Source of the DNA: Dysidea avara | Lineage: Eukaryota > Porifera > Demospongiae > Dictyoceratida > Dysideidae | NCBI RefSeq assembly: GCF_963678975.1 | Contig: NC_089280.1 | Coordinates: 21,287,368 to 21,351,367, forward strand | Direction: 5' to 3' | Length of the DNA stretch: 64,000 nucleotides | Shown: in pieces, positions 53,201 to 64,000 of the stretch | Layout of the letters: each line of letters starts with the position of its first letter | Numbering within the stretch: position 1 is the stretch's first letter | Translations under genes and position numbers: made by a program | The notes under the pieces: model-generated | Told to the model about the DNA's origin: nothing | Databases searched by the model: none | Seen by the model: only the letters and a program-made list of their open reading frames with translations

Positions 53201-54360
53201 CCTATTATCGGCAACTGTACTTCCGTGATTGACCAATTATCAGCACAATGTGTGATTTTGTGTGTAACTCCATGATGCCTCGTTGGTTCTTTGTGAAATT
53301 TTTATGGGAGGTGCAGTCCTTGGATAACTCCGTTTCACAGAAGTTTTACAAAGATGAGGCCAGCCGTTCAAGAAATATTCAGGTTAGAAGTAAAAGCGTA
53401 CTGGTTTCCAATAAAAATTATTCTTACGCAATTCCATGCTTAACCAGCATAGCTTGTATAGTGCTTTAACAACGATAATCACCGAATGAAAATGATTCTA
53501 AGAATATTTTAGAGGATATAACAGCCCATTAATTGTGGAACTTGGTAGCCTCCATATACCCTGTAGCTTCTATAGTTTACAAGTGCCGATAATTGGTACC
53601 TGCCAATAATTGGCGACTTACGTTATAACAACTATGCAATTCTTTATCAACTCTTCTGTTGCACGAAATGACTAAAGCTTGTATTTTTGGTAACAACATA
53701 CACAAGAACCATTTTATTCAGTAATCTTATGTTTTGTAAAAGAAATGTCCTCAGCTTACGTCAATCCCAAGCTTCGTATAGTAAAACAAAACATGCAACT
53801 ATAAGCTAATGTTAAGGTTTTTTCAACTTTATTTGACATGAAAAATAAAATTGCCTGGTTTGCATTAGCACCTTGACTATGCAAAGTGTTCCCTCTGACA
53901 CTTTGTTGTATGACAAAATGAAAATATCTAATTGACATCACACCACTATTAAAGTACACTTGCAATCAAACTTTGACCTCTACCAGCACAACACAGCTTA
54001 CCCAGCCTTGTCTATAGCTCCCACTTGGCCAGAAAGTCCCAAACCATAGTAACACAGGCTACCAATACCGAATACACATCCTCCAGCCAGAATAACTCTA
54101 CCAAGTTGTTCAGCTATAGTATAAAGAATCCTATTAAAGAACACGCTATTAAATCATCACACATTACACCTACCAGAATATCCTGTACGAGTTGTTGTCT
54201 CTGCTCTACTGACCGTTTTTACGTCGCTAGCAAACTTTCTTCTAATTACTGCCCATCGGTTACCAGTTTGCCACGAGAGATTAGTGAAATATCGTCTCCC
54301 ACTGTGGACACAGCTCGATAATGCCCCAACCTGACTCGAGTAGCGAATTAACATCGACAT
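50257..54360 (-). CDS. GHITM: Growth hormone-inducible transmembrane protein (TMBIM5)
   Basis: Inner mitochondrial membrane Bax-inhibitor-1 family protein. Exons (5' to 3'): 54360-54174, 54113-54002, 51216-51036, 50969-50816, 50760-50614, 50555-50399, 50341-50257. Phases all agree, giving 340 aa against ~345 in human. Exon 1 is a basic Ser/Arg-rich mitochondrial presequence. Exon 2 has CYYGLGLSGQVGAIDKA, a strong family match, and joins in phase to WPAEVRHRISVTYGY. Later hydrophobic segments end MYGGLVLFGGFVLYDTQ and IYMDTINIFIRILMLM, with C-terminal GNRRK. Intron 2 is 2.8 kb and packed with MITE-like elements. The 3' end is 130 bp from the ankyrin-IQ gene; the 5' end is 150 bp from GRPEL. 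Confidence 0.95.
51261..51422. mobile_element. Palindromic MITE in GHITM intron 2
   Basis: Arms contain AATAAAAAGTAGTGAAACAA and its complement around paired ACTAGTGGACATTTAAT motifs. It shares CACTAGT, the GGACATTTAAT/TTAATCCC core and the CCTTGTTTC arm with the element at 52577-52794, so they are one family. Confidence 0.75.
51480..52530. mobile_element. Large foldback in GHITM intron 2
   Basis: The left outer arm (51480-51590, read inversely) matches the right outer arm (~52440-52520): both contain GCGTTCAGA, CACCAT or ACCATT, and GATGTGGTATGTG or AATGTGGTATGTG. Inner parts also pair: 51930-52050 against 52120-52250 (GTCCATGA, GTATGCCAAAAGGCA). The inner unit recurs at 10970-11250. An apparent Met-start frame on the minus strand at 51582 belongs to this repeat and is not a GHITM exon. 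Confidence 0.65.
52577..52794. mobile_element. Palindromic MITE in GHITM intron 2 (second copy)
   Basis: Arms begin TTTTAAACTCGATTAGGGAT and end ATCCCTAATCGAATTTAAAA. Inner pairs are GGGAGGTCGCCTATACCTG and its inverse, with AATCCCTAATTCAG at the centre. A half copy is in intron 17 of kinase copy B. Confidence 0.85.
52998..53625. mobile_element. Element with CCAATTATCGGCA ends
   Basis: Terminal inverted repeats read GCAAGTTGCCAATTATCGGC on the left and, inverted, GTAAGTCGCCAATTATTGGC on the right. Further CCAATTATTGGCA and ATTATCGGCA words occur inside near 53165-53240 and 53580-53615. A 73-codon open frame at 53248-53469 resembles no transposase I know. Confidence 0.6.
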
Positions 54361-54509
54361 CACTGTATCTTTTAAAGCTGTAGTCTACGAGCTTAGATCA
54401 CGTGATACAACGCACAATTATTGTGCTTAATACCTACGTAGCTTTAAATAATAATTATTTAGCCCACAAATTTTATTGATTGGAAAAACAATGCATTCAA
54501 TTCACTACA

Positions 54510-56107
<1,598 letters not shown>

Positions 56108-56209
56108 TTTGCTCTGCTCGTGTGTACTCTATTCTATTAAATGCACACTAGTAAACTGGCAGACATTTAATTAAAGCTCACCAGAGGTGACGTGTTGGAA
56201 CAAGGAGCT
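56108..56209. promoter_or_regulatory. Bidirectional promoter, GRPEL1 and small membrane protein
   Basis: Only 102 bases separate the two divergent ATGs. A TGACGTG half-CRE lies near 56188. There is no room for two independent promoters, so shared control is likely. Confidence 0.5.
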
Positions 56210-56910
56210 ATGGAGTCACTACGGATACAATTTTTATTGTGCTTGTTGTATTGTGTAGTATTAACTACGGCCCAAAAGGATCAATTACTCACCCAAAATA
56301 GTCCAAATGGTAAGTTGCAAGGAGAGTAGTAGATAAATTGGAAATCATTTAGACTTTCATAAACCGTATAAACTAGAGGGTGGTGCTTGTTTTTACACAG
56401 ATACAATCCATGTGGAAAATTCAGAGGAGAAGGAAGCTTCGGCTGTGGTGGCCAGAGTTTCCATTGCAGTTGAGTCATTCTATTGCTTCACACAACTGTG
56501 ACATCATTGTGTTGTTTTGTAGCTCGTTGTAGTGTGTTTACTTGTTGGGATATATCTTGTTTGGAGATGGCATAAATCTCGATCAGATGCACAAAAAAGG
56601 TAAGCACTGTCTAACTCTTACCTGTTATGCAACTATGAAGTACATAGTAGTGCATATTTGTTTGTATACAATAGTTTGAAGGCCATAGTTTTGTAAAGCC
56701 TAACATCTGCATTGCGATCTTGTGTATTTAGTAATAGTCCAATCTACTGCTCTGTTAAATTTTGTGTTGTCTTGGTATTCATTCAGGAAGAGTGGAAACA
56801 ATTACAAGAGAGTTAGGAGCAGTTTACCGACAGATTCCATGGTAGATAGAGGCGACGATGAAGATGAGGACACTTTATATGACAGAACTGAATCCACTAC
56901 CCATTTCTAA
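56210..56910 (+). CDS. Small type I membrane protein
   Basis: Exons 56210-56309, 56401-56468, 56523-56599, 56787-56910 agree in phase and give 122 aa. Residues 1-23 form a signal peptide (FLLCLLYCVVLTT). A short Asn/Glu-rich outside segment follows, then one membrane helix (LVVVCLLVGIYLVW) and a basic stop-transfer (RWHKSRS). The cytoplasmic tail is basic, then acidic (DRGDDEDEDTLYD), ending ESTTHF. The donor of exon 2 is GTTGAG, unusual but usable. I recognise no family. Divergent with GRPEL1; tail-to-tail with DNAAF5. Confidence 0.75.
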
Positions 56911-57059
56911 TAACACAGTTTCATGTATATAAAACACCATTACCGTGCACATAATAATGATCAAGATTTTGAATTATGAATATATGCGAGTAGTTCGTCA
57001 CAATAACTATAGGAGAGAAACGTACATAAAAGGATTATAGGTTTGTGTTTGCAAATTTC

Positions 57060-60000
57060 CTACCTAGTTGTCCGATGTTTTGTTCTGACTGAGTTAACAT
57101 GATCAGTAAGTTGAGAAGGGTTTAAACGTGATGCCTCCTTTAGAACTTCAAGGACTGATCCCTGAATTATAGGACTGGGGTCATCCATGTGAACTAACAA
57201 TGACTTGTACAGCATATCAGTATGAGCTTTGTATAACATCTGATTATAGTCAACAGGGAAGGAACTACAATATAGAGAAAATCATAACTCGGTTTCCCAT
57301 TTAAAATACATACCTGAAATATGCTTGTAGTGTTTTAGTCATGGCAAGCCTGATTTCATCACTGCTGTCGTCCAATCTCTTGAGCAAGTCAGAACACACT
57401 GAATGTAGTCTATCAACTACAGTAGAAAGTTGAGTTAGGGTAATAAAACATCCTCGACACTCACCATTGAAGTTTGAAGACTTGAGTGCAAACAACTGAC
57501 GTAAAACCTTACAAGAAACCAGCCTTGTTGATTGTATGTCATCATCCAAACATGAAATCAGCTAAAATATAACAGTATACTATAAAGTAACTTAAAAATT
57601 GATTTGCTTGCATTACTCTTGGTTGCAAGTCAGGGAGTAGTTTGCCTATGTGATTTTCTAATAGAAAACTGCCTTGAAGCAGGGCTTGCAAACATGTAAC
57701 AGCAGCAGTACGGATCGCACCTGCAGTTCTGATGTGAAAAAATGCACAACATTTTCATAGCTTGAATGCATATCTTACCTCCCAGCTCTCCAAACACAGT
57801 TAGGTATTATAATATCAGAGACTACAAGTGTTGTGAATGAGCTGAACTGTTGCCCCACCTCATTCATAGTTTTAGCAGCATTTAATATCACTTCTATCAA
57901 TAGTGTAAAAAAACTGCAAAAAAAGATATATGCATTGTGTAAACTTTTACAGCATTTTTCGGCATACTTTAATTTCATTTTGGCATCTTCTTCAGGACGA
58001 AGGCAGTGTGTTAACATTGGGATAATGTCTTCCAGTGATTCACCAATTACTACTGAACTTGCTCCAGCCAGTAAACAGCCAAATAACAAACAGTCTGGTG
58101 AAAGGGAACTCCAACTGGTATAGCTGTCCTGAAGCATAGAATATCTTGACAGTGGTTTACAAAAATGTTAAGTGTACCTTTAGCTTGCTAAGTATTTCTT
58201 TGCTGTGTAGTTGATAAAGAAGGACGGAATCACTTAATTCTTGCTCTTTAGCAAACTGAGTTTTAATATTATTACCCTAAAATTTCAATAGAAACAAATA
58301 CACATATTTAACAATGTTCTGCTTTGTGCAATAAAGCTAGTATGCACAGATAAAGTACTGTACTTTTTCAATGAGGACTTGTTGGTCTCCACTAGATGCC
58401 TGGAGTCTTAATAGAATAGTGAAGATGGCCTCACTGTGTTGGCGGCACAGGGGACCTGCAGTATGGATGACAGCTTCTGTACAATTTAGTAATTGCTGTA
58501 GCAGAGGAATGTGTGATGTCTGTGTTACTTCTGGCTCCCCAAGTGTAGCCACAATATTCTGTAGTGGAGAGGTGAGTGTTTGTAACTTTGTATGCATGCA
58601 CGCATGTGCACACGCATGCACGCACACATGCACATGCTGTACACACCTTGAAGTACGGCTCAATACTGGTTCTTGTAGCACCTCTAACAAGTCCAGCTAA
58701 CACAAGCACACAACTGGTACTCTGTACAGGACCAACAGTAACATCACTGGCTCTCTTCCCATCCTCTCTCCTACAGCCAGCTGATGTCCTGACTGCTGGC
58801 AACACAAAAGAAGTCCATATCTCTGGGTTAACATAAAATCCTATCAGCTCTGCACACTGCATTGTCTATAGCAGACAAATACAGTGAAAAGAAGTCTTTA
58901 GGAGCATTATTTCCATACCTGTTCGACTACAATTTGCTCTTCATCTTGTGCCGAGCGGTACAGTCCACTGAATACTGCCTGAAGATGTTGTGTGACATGA
59001 TCTTCAAGATGGTATAGGAGGATATAGAGTAGCTGAGAAGACTACAAAAAAAGGAAAAAAATGTACATGTCACTACATCAAATACATGCACTTCACATAA
59101 TCACCATATGTCTGCATACAAGCGCATCACATAAGTGAGTTATGCACAAGTTATTATGCACACAGAGTAGGTATACGCAGAGGCATGCATGCTCACACCA
59201 CAGGTGTGCACACAACACACACCTTTATTCTACTGTTGGTAGTCCAGTCTGTAAGATCCCTCAACAGAGCAGGTAGAATTTTAGAGAAGTTTCTTTGTAT
59301 GATGACACGACATCCCAGCCTGGGTAAGGGAAACCCTGTACAGTCAAGAATAACAGTGATCATGTCATTGATTGATCACACTAACTTAGTTGTGCAGGAC
59401 AGTTAGGCTGCTGTGGAAAGTCCATCTGATCTTTCAAGTCTTTCTCGTTCTCTCCTTCATACTTGGCACCAATCTGCAGAGAGAAATTTATAACAAATAA
59501 CATAGTTAGTAATATGTACCTTGTCCCAGTGTTCAATTGATGACTTGCTAATCTCTTCAACTTCATCGTAAAAGAATGTTAATAGTAAAGGTACGAGTTT
59601 ATGATGGTAAGAGTATCTAATAACATAGGTGAGTACTTGTGATATGAAAATCATACAGAACTAGTACCTATCGTACAAGTCTAGTAGCCAGTTGCCAATG
59701 GTGACTGAAAGGCTGGCTCTGACAGAAGGGGCTTGGTCACACAATCGTTGTGCCAGCTGTGGTAAAGCATCATCTATTGAAGTGGCTGATCCGTGCTGTA
59801 TTGCAACCCCTAGTGCCTGAATTATTAGAATAACAATGCATACCTAAAATACACAACACGTTCATACCTTGATACAAGCCACCCTAACTCTGGAGTGCTG
59901 GTGTCCCATAGAATGTAGTATAGGTTTAACTAACGACTCAGCCTCCATGTGGAATTCTCTGGGAGCACTTACAGCTAACTTGCAACAGCAGTTACAGCTT

Positions 60001-61025
60001 TCCTATCATGCATCTAACAAATACGTATGTGAATGCTGATCATTATGTTTTTACCTTCTTTACTTCATGATATGGATCCACTAACGTTCTTTGAAGTATA
60101 GTGACAACGTCGTTCAAATAAGGTGGGACTTTTGCTCCACAGTGGTCCATAAATGAGGTTAACATTGTGATCATTGATAGCCGCAGCTCTTCTGATGATT
60201 CAGTGATCTCTTGCTGACCAAGACGTGCTACTAGGACTGGCATTATATAGGGAAGGGCAACGCTGAAGTCAGTTACAACAGGTACAAATCTGGAGACACA
60301 TACACCACCAGTAAAAACAATCTCGTGACTTAAATATTTGCATGTAGGTTTGGAGTACACTCATATTTGCCTTGTTTTAATATATCAGAAGCTTATTTCC
60401 TACCATAAGCCCCTGACATACCTTAAACCATAGAGAGTGCAAACAGTATATATAGAAGTAAGCCAGCTGTTATGCATGTGGCTCCAAATCAATATTCTGA
60501 GATCACTGAATAAATACTTTTTTTCTTCCCCAAGTCACTTGTACAACCACACAGAATAGAAACCTTTATAACATATTGAAACAGTGACGTGATTTGCGTG
60601 GATTAATTTTCATTGGTATTACATGGCAAGCTGCAAGCCCATTAGTCATGAAATTAAATACAAGTGTTTCTAGCTACATAACACATACTCACTCGGACAC
60701 TAATCCAATTGACAGCTCTCTACACTTCTCCACTGGGTCTGAAAATAATTTCAACAAGTGCTTAACTAGAATTTCAAACGTTTCTTGCAGTTCTTCCTTA
60801 GATAAGCTCCCAGCAACATCAACAGTTGCACGCCTCAGCCTCTCCACAGCTCTCTTCCTAGTGTTTCGGTTTTCATCAGACAAACAGTTGATGTCTCGCT
60901 GGTATTTCTATATAATGCGCAAGTTTACTTTCGATTTTACATGCATTATTTTGTTATTAACTAAATTCACAAAGTCTTTCTGACATTAACGAAAACGTTA
61001 GTACCTGCAATAGCTCTGATTCCAT
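57060..61025 (-). CDS. DNAAF5: Dynein axonemal assembly factor 5 (HEAT repeats)
   Basis: Cytoplasmic HEAT-repeat protein needed to preassemble axonemal dynein arms. Start MESELLQ (61025-61005), then 60907-60693 (NTRKRAVERLRRATVDVAG), then an exon with VTDFSVALPYIMPVL and SEELRLSMITMLTSFM. Later exons include EFHMEAESLV and YDRYSYHHKLVPLLL, the conserved segment ENEKDLKDQMDFPQQP, and LLKRLDDSSDEIRLAMTKT near the C terminus, ending VRTKHRTTR. Matches to the animal DNAAF5/HEATR2 family run through the whole length in order. About 18 short exons, no breaks seen. Confidence 0.92.
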
Positions 61026-61222
61026 TTCTTCCACGTGAGACACTGTTTTATCTTGTTGGTTGCCAGGCAAGTTTATCACGTGATTAATTATCCACGTGAC
61101 TTGATCGAGAGAAAAGGGCGAGCATTCCTGGAACGCAGAATTGTCACGAATTGAACAGAGCTGTGAGATTGGACATTTTAACACTGGTGTAATAAAGCTA
61201 CTGGGATATACGGAGATTTGAA
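61026..61222. promoter_or_regulatory. Divergent promoter of DNAAF5 with X-box
   Basis: GTTGCCAGGCAAG at 61059-61071, 34 bases before the DNAAF5 ATG, is an RFX X-box-like motif (both half sites, 1-base spacer, last base off). A CACGTG E-box lies at 61032-61037. The 197-bp interval also serves the SMIM30-like gene on the plus strand. Confidence 0.6.
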
Positions 61223-61396
61223 ATGGAATTATTAGTGGAAACGATTCCTCTTCTCGTGTTGTTGACCTTGATTGCCCAGCCTGTGTCAGCTTTCGGAGTA
61301 GCCGATGGATTAGCAATAGCCGTATTTCTCATTATTGGAATAATCGCCTTGTGTGCACTACTTGGATACATTGCCCGAAGGAGAGCTGGGCGTTAA
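61223..61396 (+). CDS. SMIM30: SMIM30-like small membrane protein
   Basis: A 57-residue single-exon frame, too short for usual ORF cut-offs. It begins MELLVETIPLLVLLTLIAQP with a cleavable or anchoring signal ending QPVSA, then AFGVADGLAIAVF, a membrane helix with IIGIIALCALLGYIA, and the basic tail RRRAGR. Length, layout and the pattern V-x-A-x-D-x-I-A, LG-x-x-AR-R match animal SMIM30 (59 aa). The start lies 197 bp from DNAAF5 in a shared promoter. Confidence 0.75.
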   Translation: MELLVETIPLLVLLTLIAQPVSAFGVADGLAIAVFLIIGIIALCALLGYIARRRAGR

Positions 61397-61972
61397 TTGG
61401 AACAATAGAACTGGTTTTATAGCTTAAGACAAACACTGTACATCATGCGACTTGTTTTATTTTGTGTGTGCTTGCCGTAAAATGAAGTGATGAAATAAGT
61501 ATGACATTTTTGAGTTTGTTTTATGCAGGTCGAAATCAGCATTTTCCAAGCAGAATTGTATCATTTATTTGACTTAGGAAGCCTGCCATCAATTAAAATT
61601 GTATACCAAGTTTGGCCAGCTTGCTGAGCATGTGTCTAATTTCAAAATGCTTCTCTCTCCATGAAATACTGAATCCAATTCATTTATGCATTGAAGCATC
61701 CTTTTGTATATCAATACATGCAAAATTCTGGTAGGATTTTAGTTGGTGTGCCCATAAAGTTTTATTGCACAATGCAGCTTGATCCAAGAATTCCAGGTGT
61801 GACTCCATACATGTTATACCTCCAAAATAAAACCACTGCAACTTATTTAGAAATTACAATTTATTTTTCCTTCAAATAGTGGTCAATGTGGTTAGTGTAT
61901 GTTTTCACAGGAACAAATGATGCAATATGCAATTAAAAAATTCTTTTTCATGTATACAGATTATAATTTTAT
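61397..61972. other. 3' region between SMIM30-like gene and ANAPC2
   Basis: About 570 bases between two convergent genes, AT-rich with no coding signal. It probably holds both 3' UTRs. Confidence 0.6.
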
Positions 61973-62652
61973 TTATGGCTTTGATTGTACTAGCTGGTAA
62001 GTTCCAGCTGCATAGCTGAGTTGATGTTCTTTGACTTTTCTGTCCAGAAATGCTTTCAAGTCAGACATGGAACACTCTTGTGTGTTGGCTCCTTGCATGG
62101 CAAACATTTTGAGCATCGAGTGGATACGTTCTTGAGACATCTTGCCAAGGTTGGTCAGCATTCCGATTATGTAGGGCCAAAACACCTGGAAAATAACAGT
62201 GTTGTATAAATCACTAGTAAATTACAGCAGTAACATGCTTGAAACCTGCAAATAATAAGATAGTCTACATGCGTGCACTGTGTGTGTAGTATGTGTGTAG
62301 TGCCCACCTGAAGGTCGTTCTCCTTTTGTTCTTCTGCTGACATCATCACTGATTCACGTTCATCATCCATTTCAACTAAACAATTAGAATACAGGTAGTA
62401 CAGTAGATGAGGCTGAAGGATGAACATAAACATGTACATACTACTTGTCATGCAGAGACTTCAACTGCTGTGTACATGGTTATGCCTGTACACTACTCAA
62501 GTGCCATGAGTCAGTGCTGACATCCTCCTGGGGCAGGACTAGGAGCTCGAGGTTGAAGGTGTGGGCACCCAAAGTCCCACCTGAACCTTTACCCGTTGTG
62601 TGAGACATGGACAGTTGACATTGAACATGGACACACAACCACACACACACAA

Positions 62653-62688
<36 letters not shown>

Positions 62689-64000
62689 AGACACACACAG
62701 ACACAGACACACACATAATAGACAGATAGAACAACACAGACACTAAATAATGCACACGCACAACTTGGAGACATCAATAAAGTCTGATAAATGAAACCTT
62801 TACCAATGGACTGTGAATAACTGCTAACAAAAGTTCTTTCACCATGAGGATGCAAATCAAATAAACACCTTCACTGGCTCAAAGGCCTATATATACCCAT
62901 CAGTTACAAAGTGACACAGGAACAGATACAGAGTACATCAAATAACTTATCAATGGACTGTGAAAGTGAAACATGAATAAACAAAGGTAGTATTGGAGGA
63001 CATTTTTGCACTCCAAAGTTAACTCTGTTTGCCTGAATTTGATGCACTGATGTACACACTAGCTACACACAGCCTTCTGGTAGAAATATTTCTTATTGTG
63101 AGCCAGCACTGGGGTGGGTATCAGTGCATACAGGCAAATCAGTCTGGGGCAGGACAATAACCCTACAGGAGGACTGTGCCATATAAAAGTTGTAGAACCA
63201 AAAGTTCACACATCGACTACAACACTGACATGCAAGACATAGACAGTAGTTTGTCACTTTCTCAATTAACACCAGGTCCCCATTATACAACTGGGTAGAC
63301 TGTAGTTTTTTCAAGGAAAAACAACAACATTGAACCTGGAATCTTGCAAATGCCAGGCTGTTACTCTAACCGCTTGGCCGACACACACACAACACAAACT
63401 ACACTACACTCAATTACCATGGCTACTACAGGGCACATTATCTTCTTGTTCCTCCACAATGGTGAAGGTATCCACTGGGTGCTCACGGAGGACCCCTTGG
63501 TTGGACCAGTAGTTAAGATGTTTCCTCAAGGCAGTCCCTGAAATAGCGAGCCTTGCTCTCAGATCATCTGTCTTCCAGCAAGCTATGAAACCGAGAACAC
63601 ATCAGGTTAATGTACGACAGTGAAACCAGTGACCACAAGACCATGGTGACCATGTCAAATAGGTCTCAAACACAGATAAGGTGTAAAAGATCTCATTAAT
63701 GCCTTATAGCTACTAGCCAGTATTTACCTTGATTCTCAAAGTGATATATAACAGCAGCCCGGGCAGGTGAGACACTGAATGACTGAGTCCTGCCAGCTAG
63801 CTCAAGATCAAGTTTCACTACACCGAGGCTTGCTATCCATTTGAGTGTTCGCATCCCTTTAAGTGCTTCATACTGTTTACAGTAAGCCGCCATCTTCCTA
63901 TAAGATACATACAATATTATTACATATAGAATTGCTACCATCTTGTATAGCATATCTCAAAATACAATTCACAAAGCTTTCACATACACCAAATTGTTTA
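61973..64000 (-). CDS. ANAPC2: Anaphase-promoting complex subunit 2, 3' part
   Basis: Cullin-family scaffold of the APC/C ubiquitin ligase; only the C-terminal part is in the window. 63897-63728 encodes KMAAYCKQYEALKGMRTL and LELAGRTQSFSVSPARAAV, then 63592 to ~63437 encodes ACWKTDDLRARLAISG and GVLREHPVDTFTIVEE, the winged helix. 62375-62308 is acidic (MDDERESVMMSAEEQ). 62185-61973 is VFWPYIIGMLTNLGKMSQ to LSYAAGTYQLVQSKP and stop, the family C terminus that binds APC11 and the E2. An exon between 62.5 and 63.4 kb is unresolved. The 5' end lies outside the window. Confidence 0.92.
62635..62716. repeat. CA microsatellite in an ANAPC2 intron
   Basis: ACACAC with CAGACACAG interruptions; about 80 bases, non-coding. 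Confidence 0.9.
63093..63392 (-). mobile_element. tRNA-derived SINE
   Basis: On the minus strand the head reads GTGTCGGCCAAGCGGTTAGA (63390 downward), a Leu/Ser tRNA-like box A, followed about 35 bases later by box B AGGTTCAATG. A 3' body follows with CCCAGTTGTATAATGGGGAC and ACCTGGTGTTAATTGAG, of a type seen in many invertebrate SINEs. It lies inside an ANAPC2 intron. Confidence 0.65.

Noticed and set aside
53248-53469. A 73-codon frame between GHITM exons
   Set aside because: It lies on the opposite strand inside a TIR element, and I see no domain.

Overview
The window looks like animal nuclear DNA. Introns are short and GT-AG, genes sit 100-300 bp apart on both strands, and there are homologues of animal ciliary, mitochondrial and cell-cycle genes plus a very small metazoan membrane protein. 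Compact genes beside many short terminal-inverted-repeat elements and CA/GT microsatellites fit an early-branching invertebrate such as a demosponge. That placement is inference; no rRNA or mitochondrial marker is present.

Region 1 (about 0.8-39.7 kb) is dominated by two intact tandem paralogues of a LRRK-like ROCO kinase: copy A at 790-22458 and copy B at 27369-39676. I could join 22 exons in each with every phase closing, giving 2178 and 2179 residues. The order is ankyrin repeats, leucine-rich repeats, ROC GTPase, COR, kinase, propeller-like tail. Both copies have arginine in place of the P-loop lysine, an HFD catalytic loop, DLG in place of DFG, and an inserted Cys-x-x-Cys segment in the kinase. 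Between them lie decayed pieces of a DRC11 3' end and of a third kinase copy, so the locus once held at least three units. Copy A introns are swollen by transposon debris: two hAT-like MITEs, a GT satellite, nested foldbacks, and Gypsy and LINE remnants. A 1.8 kb element with a 1.4 kb hairpin separates the relics from copy B.

Region 2 (39.8-64 kb) is a dense run of single-copy genes: DRC11/IQCA1 (-), an ankyrin-IQ protein (+), GHITM/TMBIM5 (-), mitochondrial GrpE (-), a small type I membrane protein (+), DNAAF5/HEATR2 (-), SMIM30-like (+), and the 3' end of ANAPC2 (-, running off the window). Neighbours are mostly head-to-head or tail-to-tail. RFX X-box-like motifs sit in the DRC11/ankyrin-IQ divergent promoter and next to the DNAAF5 start, linking the ciliary genes by regulation. 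GHITM intron 2 holds a cluster of four MITE-like elements.

The most unusual material is the tandem ROCO kinase pair, with shared active-site substitutions, patches of near identity that suggest gene conversion, and relics of a lost copy, together with the nested foldback elements and a dispersed CTATTAGAG motif that recurs inside unrelated elements.
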